Below, in pieces: positions 1 to 6,250 of a stretch of 7,909 bases of DNA. Numbering within the stretch: position 1 is the stretch's first letter; each line of letters begins with the position of its first letter. Below the pieces are notes generated by a model. That model made no database searches. It was not told where the DNA came from and saw nothing but the letters and a program-made list of their open reading frames with translations. Position numbers and translations under genes: made by a program. This DNA is from Thermomonas sp. GTDB lineage: Bacteria > Pseudomonadota > Gammaproteobacteria > Xanthomonadales > Xanthomonadaceae. The stretch is taken from contig JANJSW010000307.1 in NCBI GenBank assembly GCA_024711415.1, positions 1-7,909 on the forward strand, written 5' to 3'.

Positions 1-1052
1 ACTTCGCCTCCCCCGACGGCTCCTACATCGACCAGGACGTGCACCGCATCTGGGCGCCGATGAGCGTGACCGTGATCGCCAAGGCCAGCGGCAAGTTCCG
101 CAGCCGCTCCGGCCTGTCCTCGCCGATGGGCATGGGCTTCGAAGACCTGGACGGCAATGCCGCCGACAAGACCGTGCTGCCGAACGGCGTGACCGTGTAC
201 GGCAAGAGCTACGACATGCGCGAGGACGCCATCGCCGCTGCCAAGCACGCGCAGGACAAGCTGAAGGCGGCCTCGGTCAAGCCGGGCAAGTACGACCTGG
301 TGCTGGACCCGTCGCACACCTGGCTGACCATTCACGAATCGGTAGGCCATCCGCTGGAGTTGGACCGCGTGCTGGGCTACGAGGCCAACTATGCCGGCAC
401 CAGTTTCGCCACGCTGGAGAAGCGCGAGCAGCGCTTCCAGTACGGCAGCGAGCTGGTCAACATCTTCGCCGACAAGACCCAGCCCGGCAGCCTGGGCGCA
501 GTGGGCTTCGACGACGAAGGGGTGAAGTGCAAGCGCTGGGACCTGATCCAGGCCGGCAAGCTGGTGGACTACCAGACCATCCGCGACCAGGCCCACATCC
601 TCGGCAAGACCGAGTCCGACGGCTGCTGCTACGCCGACTCCTGGTCCAGCGTGCAGTTCCAGCGCATGGCCAACGTCTCGCTGGCGCCCGGCAAGCAGAA
701 GCTCTCCGTGGATGAGCTGGTGAAGGACGTGGAGAACGGCATCTACATCGTCGGCGACGGTTCGTTCTCGATCGACCAGCAGCGCTACAACGCGCAGTTC
801 GGCGGCCAGCTGTTCTACGAGATCAAGGACGGCAAGGTCACCCGCCCGCTGGAGGACGTGGCCTACCAGATCCGCACGCCGGAGTTCTGGAACGCCTGCG
901 CGGCCGTGGCCGATGAACGCGACTACCGCCTGGGCGGTTCGTTCTTCGACGGCAAGGGCCAGCCGGGCCAGGTGTCGGCGGTGTCGCACGGCTCGTCCAC
1001 CGCCCGCTTCAACGGCATCAACGTGATCAACACCGCGCGCAACCTGGGTTGA
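1..1052 (+). CDS. TldD-like metallopeptidase subunit (TldD/PmbA family), 5' end missing
   Basis: The reading frame is already open at the left edge (first whole codon at 3) and ends with TGA at 1050-1052, leaving about 349 C-terminal residues. Family members are usually about 450-550 residues, so roughly the first quarter to third is outside the window. The motif HESVGH at 333-350 is the HExxxH zinc-binding helix of catalytic TldD subunits, followed by a typical PLELDRVLGYEANYAG stretch. The C-terminal GKGQPGQ and SHG motifs (951-992) are also family-like. TldD pairs with TldE/PmbA to form a peptidase that, in E. coli, trims unfolded peptides such as the microcin B17 precursor and CcdA. The next gene encodes the matching partner. 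Oddly, the residue before GKGQPGQ is Asp (948-950), where I expect the Cys zinc ligand. This looks like a paralogue of canonical tldD rather than the housekeeping copy. An N-terminal export signal cannot be judged because the start is absent. Confidence 0.93.
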   Translation, partial: FASPDGSYIDQDVHRIWAPMSVTVIAKASGKFRSRSGLSSPMGMGFEDLDGNAADKTVLPNGVTVYGKSYDMREDAIAAAKHAQDKLKAASVKPGKYDLVLDPSHTWLTIHESVGHPLELDRVLGYEANYAGTSFATLEKREQRFQYGSELVNIFADKTQPGSLGAVGFDDEGVKCKRWDLIQAGKLVDYQTIRDQAHILGKTESDGCCYADSWSSVQFQRMANVSLAPGKQKLSVDELVKDVENGIYIVGDGSFSIDQQRYNAQFGGQLFYEIKDGKVTRPLEDVAYQIRTPEFWNACAAVADERDYRLGGSFFDGKGQPGQVSAVSHGSSTARFNGINVINTARNLG

Positions 1053-1056
1053 ACCC

Positions 1057-1082
1057 TGCAGGGCCGGGCCCGCCCGGCTGCA
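1057..1082 (+). repeat. GC-rich inverted repeat (hairpin 1) just after the TldD-like gene
   Basis: Arms GCCGGGC (1063-1069) and GCCCGGC (1072-1078) are perfectly complementary around a central CC. An outer TGCA/TGCA pair (1057-1060 with 1079-1082) extends the stem across a 2-nt GG bulge. It begins 5 nt after the stop codon at 1052. No run of T follows, so it is not a convincing intrinsic terminator. It may instead stabilise or mark the 3' end of the upstream message, or be a REP-like element. Confidence 0.55.
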
Positions 1083-1084
1083 TC

Positions 1085-1097
1085 GGATCGTCGATCC
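1085..1097. repeat. 13-bp near-perfect palindrome GGATCG-T-CGATCC
   Basis: Six-base arms GGATCG and CGATCC flank a single T. The near-absent loop makes it a poor RNA hairpin but a plausible binding site for a dimeric DNA-binding protein. It lies between the two larger hairpins in the spacer before the TldE-like gene. No regulator can be assigned, and a chance palindrome is possible. Confidence 0.4.
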
Positions 1098-1114
1098 CAC
1101 CCCATCACCAAAGC

Positions 1115-1132
1115 CGCGGAGCCCGCTCCGCG
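1115..1132 (+). repeat. GC-rich inverted repeat (hairpin 2) directly upstream of the TldE-like ribosome site
   Basis: Arms CGCGGAGC (1115-1122) and GCTCCGCG (1125-1132) are perfectly complementary around CC. The stem ends 4 nt before the Shine-Dalgarno sequence at 1137-1142. It has the same layout as hairpin 1: 7-bp core arms and a CC centre. It could influence translation initiation of the TldE-like gene or protect the downstream message after cleavage. No T-run follows. Confidence 0.55.
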
Positions 1133-1136
1133 CTGC

Positions 1137-1142
1137 AAGGAG
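1137..1142 (+). promoter_or_regulatory. Shine-Dalgarno site of the TldE-like gene
   Basis: AAGGAG lies 10 nt before the ATG at 1153 and fixes that start. It is the clearest ribosome-binding site in the window; most later genes rely on short gaps or overlaps with their upstream neighbour. Confidence 0.8.
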
Positions 1143-1152
1143 AAGCACCTAC

Positions 1153-2487
1153 ATGAGCATCCTCACCGAAGCGCAGGCCAAGGCCATCCTGGACAAGGTC
1201 ATCGCCCTCTCCAAGGCCGACGAATGCAGTGCCTCGCTGTCCGGCTCGGTCAGCGGCAACATCCGGTTCGCGCTCAACAACGTGTCCACCAGCGGCATCG
1301 TCGAAGACACCAGCCTCGCGGTGTCGGTGGCGTTCGGCAAGCGCGTGGGCGTAGCCAGCATCAACGAGTTCGACGACGCCGCGCTGGAGCGGGTGGTGCG
1401 TCGCGCCGAGGACCTGGCCCGACTGGCGCCGGAAAACCCGGAGTACATGCCGATCCTCGAGAAGCAGAGCTACCGCGCCAGTCCCACCTTCAGCGAATCC
1501 ACCGCCGCCATCGACCCCGAGTTCCGCGCCCAGGTGGCCGCCGATTCCATCGCCCCGTGCAAGGCCGAGAAGCTGATCGCGGCGGGCTTCCTGGAGGACG
1601 GCCAGAGCTTCGTCGCCTTCGCCAACAGCAAGGGCAACTTCGGCTACCAGCGCGCCACCGGGTTCAACTACACCTGCACCGTGCGCACCGAGGACGGCCG
1701 CGGCTCCGGCTGGGTGGGCCGCAACCTCAAGGACGCCGCCGACTTCCGCGCTTCGCAGGACATCGAGATCGCCAAGCGCAAGGCGCTGGCTTCGGCCGAC
1801 GCCAAGGCGCTGGAGCCGGGCAAGTACACGGTGATCCTGGAGCCGGCCGCGGCCGCCGGCCTGATCAGCTTCATGATGAATTTCTTCGATGCGCGCAGCG
1901 CCGACGAAGGCCGCAGCTTCCTGTCGAAGAAAGGCGGCGGCAACAAGCTTGGCGAGCTGGTCTACGACCCGCGGGTCAACCTGCATGCCGACCCCTGGCA
2001 TCCGGACGCGCCGGTGCTGCCGTGGGATGGTGAAGGCCTGCCGCGCGAGCGCATGGACATCATCAAGGACGGCCGCATCGCCAACCTCAATTACTCGCGC
2101 TACTGGGCCGAAAAGCAGGGCGAGACCGCGAACGCGCGCCCGGGCAACCTGCTGATGGGCGGCGGCGACAAGTCCATCGCCGAACTAGTCAAGGGCACCC
2201 AGAAGGGCATCCTGGTCACCCGCACCTGGTACATCCGCATGGTCGATCCGCAGACCGTGCTGCTCACCGGCCTGACCCGCGACGGCACGTTCTACATCGA
2301 GAACGGGCAGATCAAGCACCCGGTGAAGAATTTCCGCTTCAACGAATCGCCGGTGATCATGCTCAACAACATCGACGAGCTGGGCAAGCCGGTGCGCGTG
2401 GCCGGCGACGAATCCAGCTTCGTGATGATGATCCCGCCGATGCGCCTACGCGATTTCACCTTCACCTCGCTGTCGGATGCGGTCTGA
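1153..2487 (+). CDS. TldE/PmbA-like non-catalytic partner of the TldD-like peptidase
   Basis: This 444-residue protein is full length for the TldD/PmbA family. The start is set by AAGGAG 10 nt upstream. The stretch that follows KYTVILEP (residues 224-231), which aligns with the HExxxH region of TldD, reads AAAAGLISFMM, so the zinc motif is absent as in TldE/PmbA subunits. Other family-like features are a glycine-rich segment near LLMGGGDKS and a C-terminal region ending in RDFTFTSLS. In E. coli the equivalent subunit forms a heterodimer with TldD and helps enclose the active site without supplying the metal ligands. Here the two genes are adjacent, whereas E. coli tldD and pmbA are unlinked. 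The stop at 2485-2487 is 13 nt before the next start, so coupling with the DUF4159 gene is likely. No signal peptide is visible at the N-terminus (MSILTEAQAKAIL), suggesting a cytoplasmic protein. Confidence 0.92.
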   Translation: MSILTEAQAKAILDKVIALSKADECSASLSGSVSGNIRFALNNVSTSGIVEDTSLAVSVAFGKRVGVASINEFDDAALERVVRRAEDLARLAPENPEYMPILEKQSYRASPTFSESTAAIDPEFRAQVAADSIAPCKAEKLIAAGFLEDGQSFVAFANSKGNFGYQRATGFNYTCTVRTEDGRGSGWVGRNLKDAADFRASQDIEIAKRKALASADAKALEPGKYTVILEPAAAAGLISFMMNFFDARSADEGRSFLSKKGGGNKLGELVYDPRVNLHADPWHPDAPVLPWDGEGLPRERMDIIKDGRIANLNYSRYWAEKQGETANARPGNLLMGGGDKSIAELVKGTQKGILVTRTWYIRMVDPQTVLLTGLTRDGTFYIENGQIKHPVKNFRFNESPVIMLNNIDELGKPVRVAGDESSFVMMIPPMRLRDFTFTSLSDAV

Positions 2488-2500
2488 GCCGGGCCTTGCC

Positions 2501-3199
2501 ATGACCCGCGCCGGGTTCCTGCGGCTGCTGCTGGGCGCAGCCGCGGGGGCCCTGGTGCCGCCGGTGTTCGCCCAGTCCGGCCGCTACGATTTCTGGTTCA
2601 CCCGCCTGAAGTACGACTCCGGCGACTGGGACGTGGACGCGCGGATGCCGTCCAACCTGATCACCTCGCTGATCGACTACACCTCGCTGCGGGTGGATCC
2701 GAAGGAGCACGTGGTCGAACTGGCCGACCCGAAGATGCTGCAGGCGCCGTTCTGCTACCTCGCCGGGCACAAGCTGGTGGAGTTCAATCCGGCCGAGCGG
2801 CGCAATTTCGAGCGCTACCTGCGCAACGGCGGCTTCGTGTTCGTGGACGACTGCAACCACGACATCGACGGGCTGTTCGCCAAGTCGTTCGAGGCGCAGA
2901 TGGCGGCGATCTTCGGCAAGAACTCGCTGAAGAAGCTGCCCAATGCGCACCCGCTGTATTCGAGTTTCTTCAAGTTCCCGGAAGGGCCGCCGGCCACCGG
3001 CTTCGAGCTCAACGGCTGGGGCGACGACCTGGTCCACGACTACCTGCAGGGCATCGAGCTCAATGGCCGCCTGGGCCTGCTCTACAGCAACAAGGATTAC
3101 GGCTGCGAGTGGGACTACGACTGGCGCAACAAGCGCTTCCTGGCCGAAGACAACACCCGTTTCGGCGTCAATATCGTGATGTATGCCCTGCTGTCCTGA
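2501..3199 (+). CDS. Exported DUF4159 domain protein
   Basis: With the ATG at 2501 the product is 232 residues and begins with a signal peptide: positive start (MTRAGFLR), hydrophobic core (LLLGAAAGALVPPV), and a likely cut after VFA at residue 24. An upstream in-frame ATG at 2477 would add eight residues (MRSEPGLA) and overlap the TldE-like stop, but it spoils a normal signal peptide start. There is no twin-arginine pair, so Sec export is favoured. The rest is one DUF4159 domain: SGDWD at 40-44, FVDDCNHDIDGLF at 114-126, LNGWGDDLVHDYL at 170-182 and YSNKDYGCEWDYDWRNKRF at 195-213. The many conserved Asp, His and Trp residues suggest a binding or catalytic site, but the domain has no established function that I know of. 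Three cysteines remain after cleavage (85, 118, 202) and could form a disulfide. In alphaproteobacteria I recall this domain as the C-terminus of a large BatA-type membrane protein. Here it stands alone. Confidence 0.92.
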   Translation: MTRAGFLRLLLGAAAGALVPPVFAQSGRYDFWFTRLKYDSGDWDVDARMPSNLITSLIDYTSLRVDPKEHVVELADPKMLQAPFCYLAGHKLVEFNPAERRNFERYLRNGGFVFVDDCNHDIDGLFAKSFEAQMAAIFGKNSLKKLPNAHPLYSSFFKFPEGPPATGFELNGWGDDLVHDYLQGIELNGRLGLLYSNKDYGCEWDYDWRNKRFLAEDNTRFGVNIVMYALLS

Positions 3200-3212
3200 A
3201 CCGGAAAACGCC

Positions 3213-4211
3213 ATGACCCTTGCCGCAAGCGAAGCCAGCCTCCAGCAGCAGTTCCAGCGCCTCGACCGGCTGCGCGAAGCCATCGGCCAGGCCGTGGTGG
3301 GCCAGCAGGCGGTGGTCGAACAATTGCTGATCGGCCTGCTGGCCTCCGGCCACTGCCTGCTGGAAGGCGTGCCCGGCCTTGGCAAGACCCTGCTGGTGCG
3401 CTCGCTGGGACAGGCGCTGGCGCTGCAGTTCCGGCGCGTGCAGTTCACCCCGGACCTGATGCCCAGCGACATCCTCGGCACCGAGCTGCTGGAGGAAGAC
3501 CACGGTACCGGCCGGCGCGCGTTCCGCTTCCAGCGGGGCCCCGTGTTCACCAACCTGCTGCTGGCGGATGAACTCAACCGCACCCCGCCGAAGACGCAGG
3601 CCGCGCTGCTGGAGGCGATGGCCGAACGCACCGTCAGCTATGCCGGCACGACCTACCCGCTGCCGGCGCCGTTCTTCGTGCTGGCCACCCAGAACCCGCT
3701 GGAACAGGCCGGCACCTACCCGCTACCGGAAGCGCAGCTGGACCGCTTCCTGCTGCACGTGAAGGTGGACTACCCGGACGCCGCCGAGGAGCGCGCGATC
3801 ATCGCCCAGACCACCGGCAGCGCCACCGCGCAGGTGCCGATGGTGATGGACGGCAGCGAGGTGCTGGCGCTGCAGGCGCTGGTGCGCGAGGTGCACGTGG
3901 GCGACGACCTGCTGGACTGGATCACCCGGCTGGTGCGCGCCAGCCGCCCACGCGATGCGGGCGCACCGGACGATGTGCGCAAGTACGTGCGCTGGGGTGC
4001 AGGTCCGCGGGCGGGGCAGTCGCTGGTGCTGGCCTCGAAGGCACGCGCGCTGCTGCACGGCCGGCTGGCCGCCACCCGCGACGACGTGATCGCGCTGGCC
4101 GCGCCGGTGATGCGCCACCGCCTGCTGCTGTCGTTCGTGGCCGAGGCGGAGCAGAAGTCCGCCGACGACGTGGTCGCCCTGCTGCTGCGCGACGTGCCCT
4201 ACGCCGCCTGA
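3213..4211 (+). CDS. MoxR-family AAA+ ATPase
   Basis: This 332-residue protein matches the MoxR family along its length. Walker A is GVPGLGKT (residues 52-59), Walker B is LLLADE (115-120), sensor 1 lies in ATQNP (158-162), and the arginine-finger segment is EAQLDRF (173-179). The C-terminal lid contains the usual RKYVRWGAGPRAGQ stretch. All nucleotide-binding residues appear intact. MoxR ATPases form rings and act as chaperone-like motors for maturation or metal loading of partner proteins, usually with a vWA-domain partner encoded next door, as here. I chose the ATG at 3213 because a GGAAA ribosome site lies 5 nt upstream and it follows the DUF4159 stop by 13 nt. The in-frame ATG at 3183 would overlap the previous gene and add MPCCPEPENA, which is not family-like. 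The stop is 9 nt before the DUF58 start. Confidence 0.97.
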   Translation: MTLAASEASLQQQFQRLDRLREAIGQAVVGQQAVVEQLLIGLLASGHCLLEGVPGLGKTLLVRSLGQALALQFRRVQFTPDLMPSDILGTELLEEDHGTGRRAFRFQRGPVFTNLLLADELNRTPPKTQAALLEAMAERTVSYAGTTYPLPAPFFVLATQNPLEQAGTYPLPEAQLDRFLLHVKVDYPDAAEERAIIAQTTGSATAQVPMVMDGSEVLALQALVREVHVGDDLLDWITRLVRASRPRDAGAPDDVRKYVRWGAGPRAGQSLVLASKARALLHGRLAATRDDVIALAAPVMRHRLLLSFVAEAEQKSADDVVALLLRDVPYAA

Positions 4212-4220
4212 TTCCCGCCG

Positions 4221-5105
4221 ATGGTCGCGCCGCTGATTCCCCCCGACGTCCGCAGCCGGCTGCAGTTCCTGCGCCTGCAGGTGCGGCGTGCGCGCGGCGA
4301 CCGCGGCATCGGTGCACATCGCAGCCCCAGCCGCGGCGCCGGACTGGAGTTCGCGCAGTACCGCGGCTACGAGCCGGGCGACGAGCCGCGCCAGATCGAC
4401 TGGAAGCTCTACGCCCGCGCCGACCGCTTCTTCGTGCGCGAGGCCGAACGCGAAAGCCCGCTGACCGTGTGGCTGCTGCTGGACGCCAGCGCCTCGATGG
4501 CGCAGGCCGATCAGGCCAATCCCGAATGGCACCGACTGGATGCTGCGAAATCGCTGGCTGCCTGCATCGCCGAGCTGGCATTGGCGCAGGGCGACCGCTT
4601 CGGGCTGGTGGTGCTGGCCGAAGGCGGCCTGCAGCTGCTGCCGCCCGGCCACGGCCCGCGTGGCCGCGACCGTTTGTGGCTGGCGCTGCACGCGGTGCAG
4701 GCGCGTGGTGGGTTCCCGCAGGGCGATCGCCTCACCCCGCTGTGGGAACGGATCGGCGGCCATGACCTGGTCGTGCTGCTCAGCGACGGTTTCGACGAGG
4801 GCGCGGTGGCGCTGGCCGAAACGCTGGCCAAGGCCGGCCGGGAAGTGCTGTTCGTGCAACTGCTGACGGTGGAAGAGCGCGACTTCCCGTTCACCGATGG
4901 CCATCTGTTCCGCGATCCGGAAACCGGTGAACAGCTGCCCGGCGACGGCCGCCTGCTGCGCGAGGATTACCTGCGCCGCTTCGCCGAGGCCCAGCGCCAG
5001 CTGGATGCGCGCCTCGACGCCGCCGGCATCGTCCACGCCCGCCACGTGCTGGACGAGCCGCTGGACCGGCCGCTGCGGCAGCTGTTCGCACCGGGGCGGC
5101 CGTGA
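4221..5105 (+). CDS. DUF58 protein with vWA-like fold and intact MIDAS motif
   Basis: The product has 294 residues. The DUF58 signature spans residues 41-73: GLEFAQYRGYEPGDEPR, then IDWKLYAR and FFVRE. It runs into a vWA-like domain with the metal-ion adhesion motif DASAS (DxSxS, residues 88-92) and a later LSDGFD (187-192), which supplies another expected metal-site Asp. The C-terminal third is rich in charged residues and probably helical. No signal peptide or transmembrane segment is evident, so the protein is probably cytoplasmic or held at the membrane by its neighbours. DUF58 genes almost always follow moxR, and the protein is thought to be the adaptor between the ATPase and its target. 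No clear Shine-Dalgarno site precedes the ATG at 4221, only 9 nt after the MoxR stop, so translational coupling is likely. The last 4 nt overlap the next gene. Confidence 0.96.
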   Translation: MVAPLIPPDVRSRLQFLRLQVRRARGDRGIGAHRSPSRGAGLEFAQYRGYEPGDEPRQIDWKLYARADRFFVREAERESPLTVWLLLDASASMAQADQANPEWHRLDAAKSLAACIAELALAQGDRFGLVVLAEGGLQLLPPGHGPRGRDRLWLALHAVQARGGFPQGDRLTPLWERIGGHDLVVLLSDGFDEGAVALAETLAKAGREVLFVQLLTVEERDFPFTDGHLFRDPETGEQLPGDGRLLREDYLRRFAEAQRQLDARLDAAGIVHARHVLDEPLDRPLRQLFAPGRP

Positions 5106-6250
5106 GCCTGTCCCTGCTCCTGCCCGCCGCGCTGGCGGCGCTGGCCAGCCTGCTGTTGCCGCTGCTGCTGCACCTGGCGCGCCGCGACAGCGTGCGCCCG
5201 CTGGACTTCGCCGCGCTGCGCTGGCTGCGCGCCCGCCCGCGTCCGCGCCGGCGGCTGCGCTTCGACGAATGGCCGCTGTTGCTGCTGCGCCTGCTGTTGC
5301 TCGCGCTGCTGGCGCTGTGGCTGGCGCGGCCGGTGCTGCACGGCGCACCGGACCTGCGACCGATGGTGGTGGTGATGCCGGGCGTGCCGGCTTCCGCCCT
5401 GCCCGCGCAGCAGCTGCCGGAAAACGCCCGTCGCCACTGGCTGGCGCAGGGGCTGCCCGCGCTCGATGCGCCATCGCCCGCCACGCCGCAGCCCATCTTC
5501 AGCCTGCTGCGTGAACTGGATGCCGACCTGCCGGCCGGCGTGCCGCTGGTGGTGCTGGCCACGGCCCGCTTCGACGGTGCGGATGGGCGCATTCCGCAGC
5601 TGTCACGCACATTGGATTGGCGGGTCATCGATTCGGTGCCGGCCGCATCGAAGCCGGCCCCCGGACATCCGCCGCCGGCGCTTCACCTGCATGCCGATGC
5701 CGAGCACGCCGCCACCCTGCGCCCGCTGCGCGCCGCGGCGCATGCGTGGCAGGGAAAGGTGTTCGAGCTTGGCGCCGATGCCACACCTCCGGATACCAAC
5801 GCGGTCGCGGTCTGGCTGTCATCCACGTCGATGCCTGGCGCATTGCGGGATTGGGTGGCGCGTGGTGGCAGCGTGCTGCTCGCGCATGACGCGCCGCTGC
5901 CCGCAGACATCGCGCTGGCGCCGGTCTTCCACGATGCCGCGGGCGCTCCGCTGCTGGAAAGCGGCAGCCTCGGCCGCGGGTGCCTGCTGCGCTTCCGCCA
6001 GCCGCTGCGCCCGGCGGAGATGCCGTTGCTGCTGGAAGCCGAATTCCCGCAGCGCCTGCGCGAGGCGCTGGCACCGACGATGCCGCCGCCCGCCCGCGCC
6101 GATGCCCGCGCCTTCGCCCCCACCACCGGCGCCCGCGCGCAGCCAGCGCCGCCGCGCGACCTGCAGCCCTGGCTGGCCATGCTGATTGCGCTGCTGTTCG
6201 CCATCGAACGCTGGCTGGCCACCGCCCGCCGCCGCGGAGCCAGTGCATGA
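5102..6250 (+). CDS. BatA-like membrane protein with N-terminal double-transmembrane domain, no functional vWA motif
   Basis: Translation starts at GTG 5102, overlapping the DUF58 stop (GTGA), and gives 382 residues. The N-terminus is the aerotolerance-type (BatA) double-membrane module: helix 1 at about 3-23, then HLARRDSVRPLDFAALRWLR, a basic stretch RPRPRRRLRFDEW, helix 2 at about 57-76, and the usual ARPVL. A third helix lies near 354-372, followed by a basic tail (ARRRGASA). That leaves a central domain of some 270 residues, probably periplasmic. Where true BatA proteins have DxSxS soon after helix 2, this one reads MVVVMPGVPASA, so vWA metal binding seems lost. The segment WVARGGSVLLAHD (251-263) resembles the glutamine-amidotransferase-like folds found in related MoxR-cluster membrane proteins, but I see no catalytic triad. 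It probably anchors the DUF58-MoxR complex in the membrane. It overlaps the following gene by 4 nt (ATGA). Confidence 0.88.
   Translation: MSLSLLLPAALAALASLLLPLLLHLARRDSVRPLDFAALRWLRARPRPRRRLRFDEWPLLLLRLLLLALLALWLARPVLHGAPDLRPMVVVMPGVPASALPAQQLPENARRHWLAQGLPALDAPSPATPQPIFSLLRELDADLPAGVPLVVLATARFDGADGRIPQLSRTLDWRVIDSVPAASKPAPGHPPPALHLHADAEHAATLRPLRAAAHAWQGKVFELGADATPPDTNAVAVWLSSTSMPGALRDWVARGGSVLLAHDAPLPADIALAPVFHDAAGAPLLESGSLGRGCLLRFRQPLRPAEMPLLLEAEFPQRLREALAPTMPPPARADARAFAPTTGARAQPAPPRDLQPWLAMLIALLFAIERWLATARRRGASA

Noticed and set aside
1057..1098. Rho-independent terminator after the TldD-like gene
   Set aside because: The hairpin is strong but is followed by GGATCGTCGATCCC rather than a T-run, so only a structure or processing element is supported.
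1105..2001. Antisense reading frame of 298 codons opposite the TldE-like gene
   Set aside because: It is a shadow of the TldE-like coding frame with no motif or ribosome site.
2477..2500. Upstream ATG for the DUF4159 protein
   Set aside because: It would place an acidic, proline-containing extension before an otherwise standard signal peptide. It cannot be fully excluded because the ribosome site at 2501 is weak.
3183..3212. Upstream ATG for MoxR
   Set aside because: It would overlap the DUF4159 gene and add a cysteine/proline-rich tail unlike the family; the ATG at 3213 has a GGAAA site 5 nt upstream.
2462..3631. Antisense reading frame of 389 codons opposite DUF4159 and MoxR
   Set aside because: It has low-complexity composition, no family motif, and covers genes with clear domain matches on the + strand.
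5130..5330. CTG-rich runs as a simple-sequence repeat
   Set aside because: They are leucine codons of two membrane helices, interrupted by other codons, and show no regular repeat unit.
3723..5474. Long antisense reading frame (583 codons) opposite MoxR, DUF58 and BatA-like genes
   Set aside because: It is rich in Ala, Arg, Gln and Gly with no recognisable motif and runs across three well-supported genes. Long open antisense frames are expected in DNA with high third-position GC.
3213..6250. MoxR plus vWA genes as an anti-phage defence module
   Set aside because: The DUF58-BatA-DUF4175 order fits conserved housekeeping MoxR clusters. No nuclease, integrase, tRNA or compositional shift marks a defence island.
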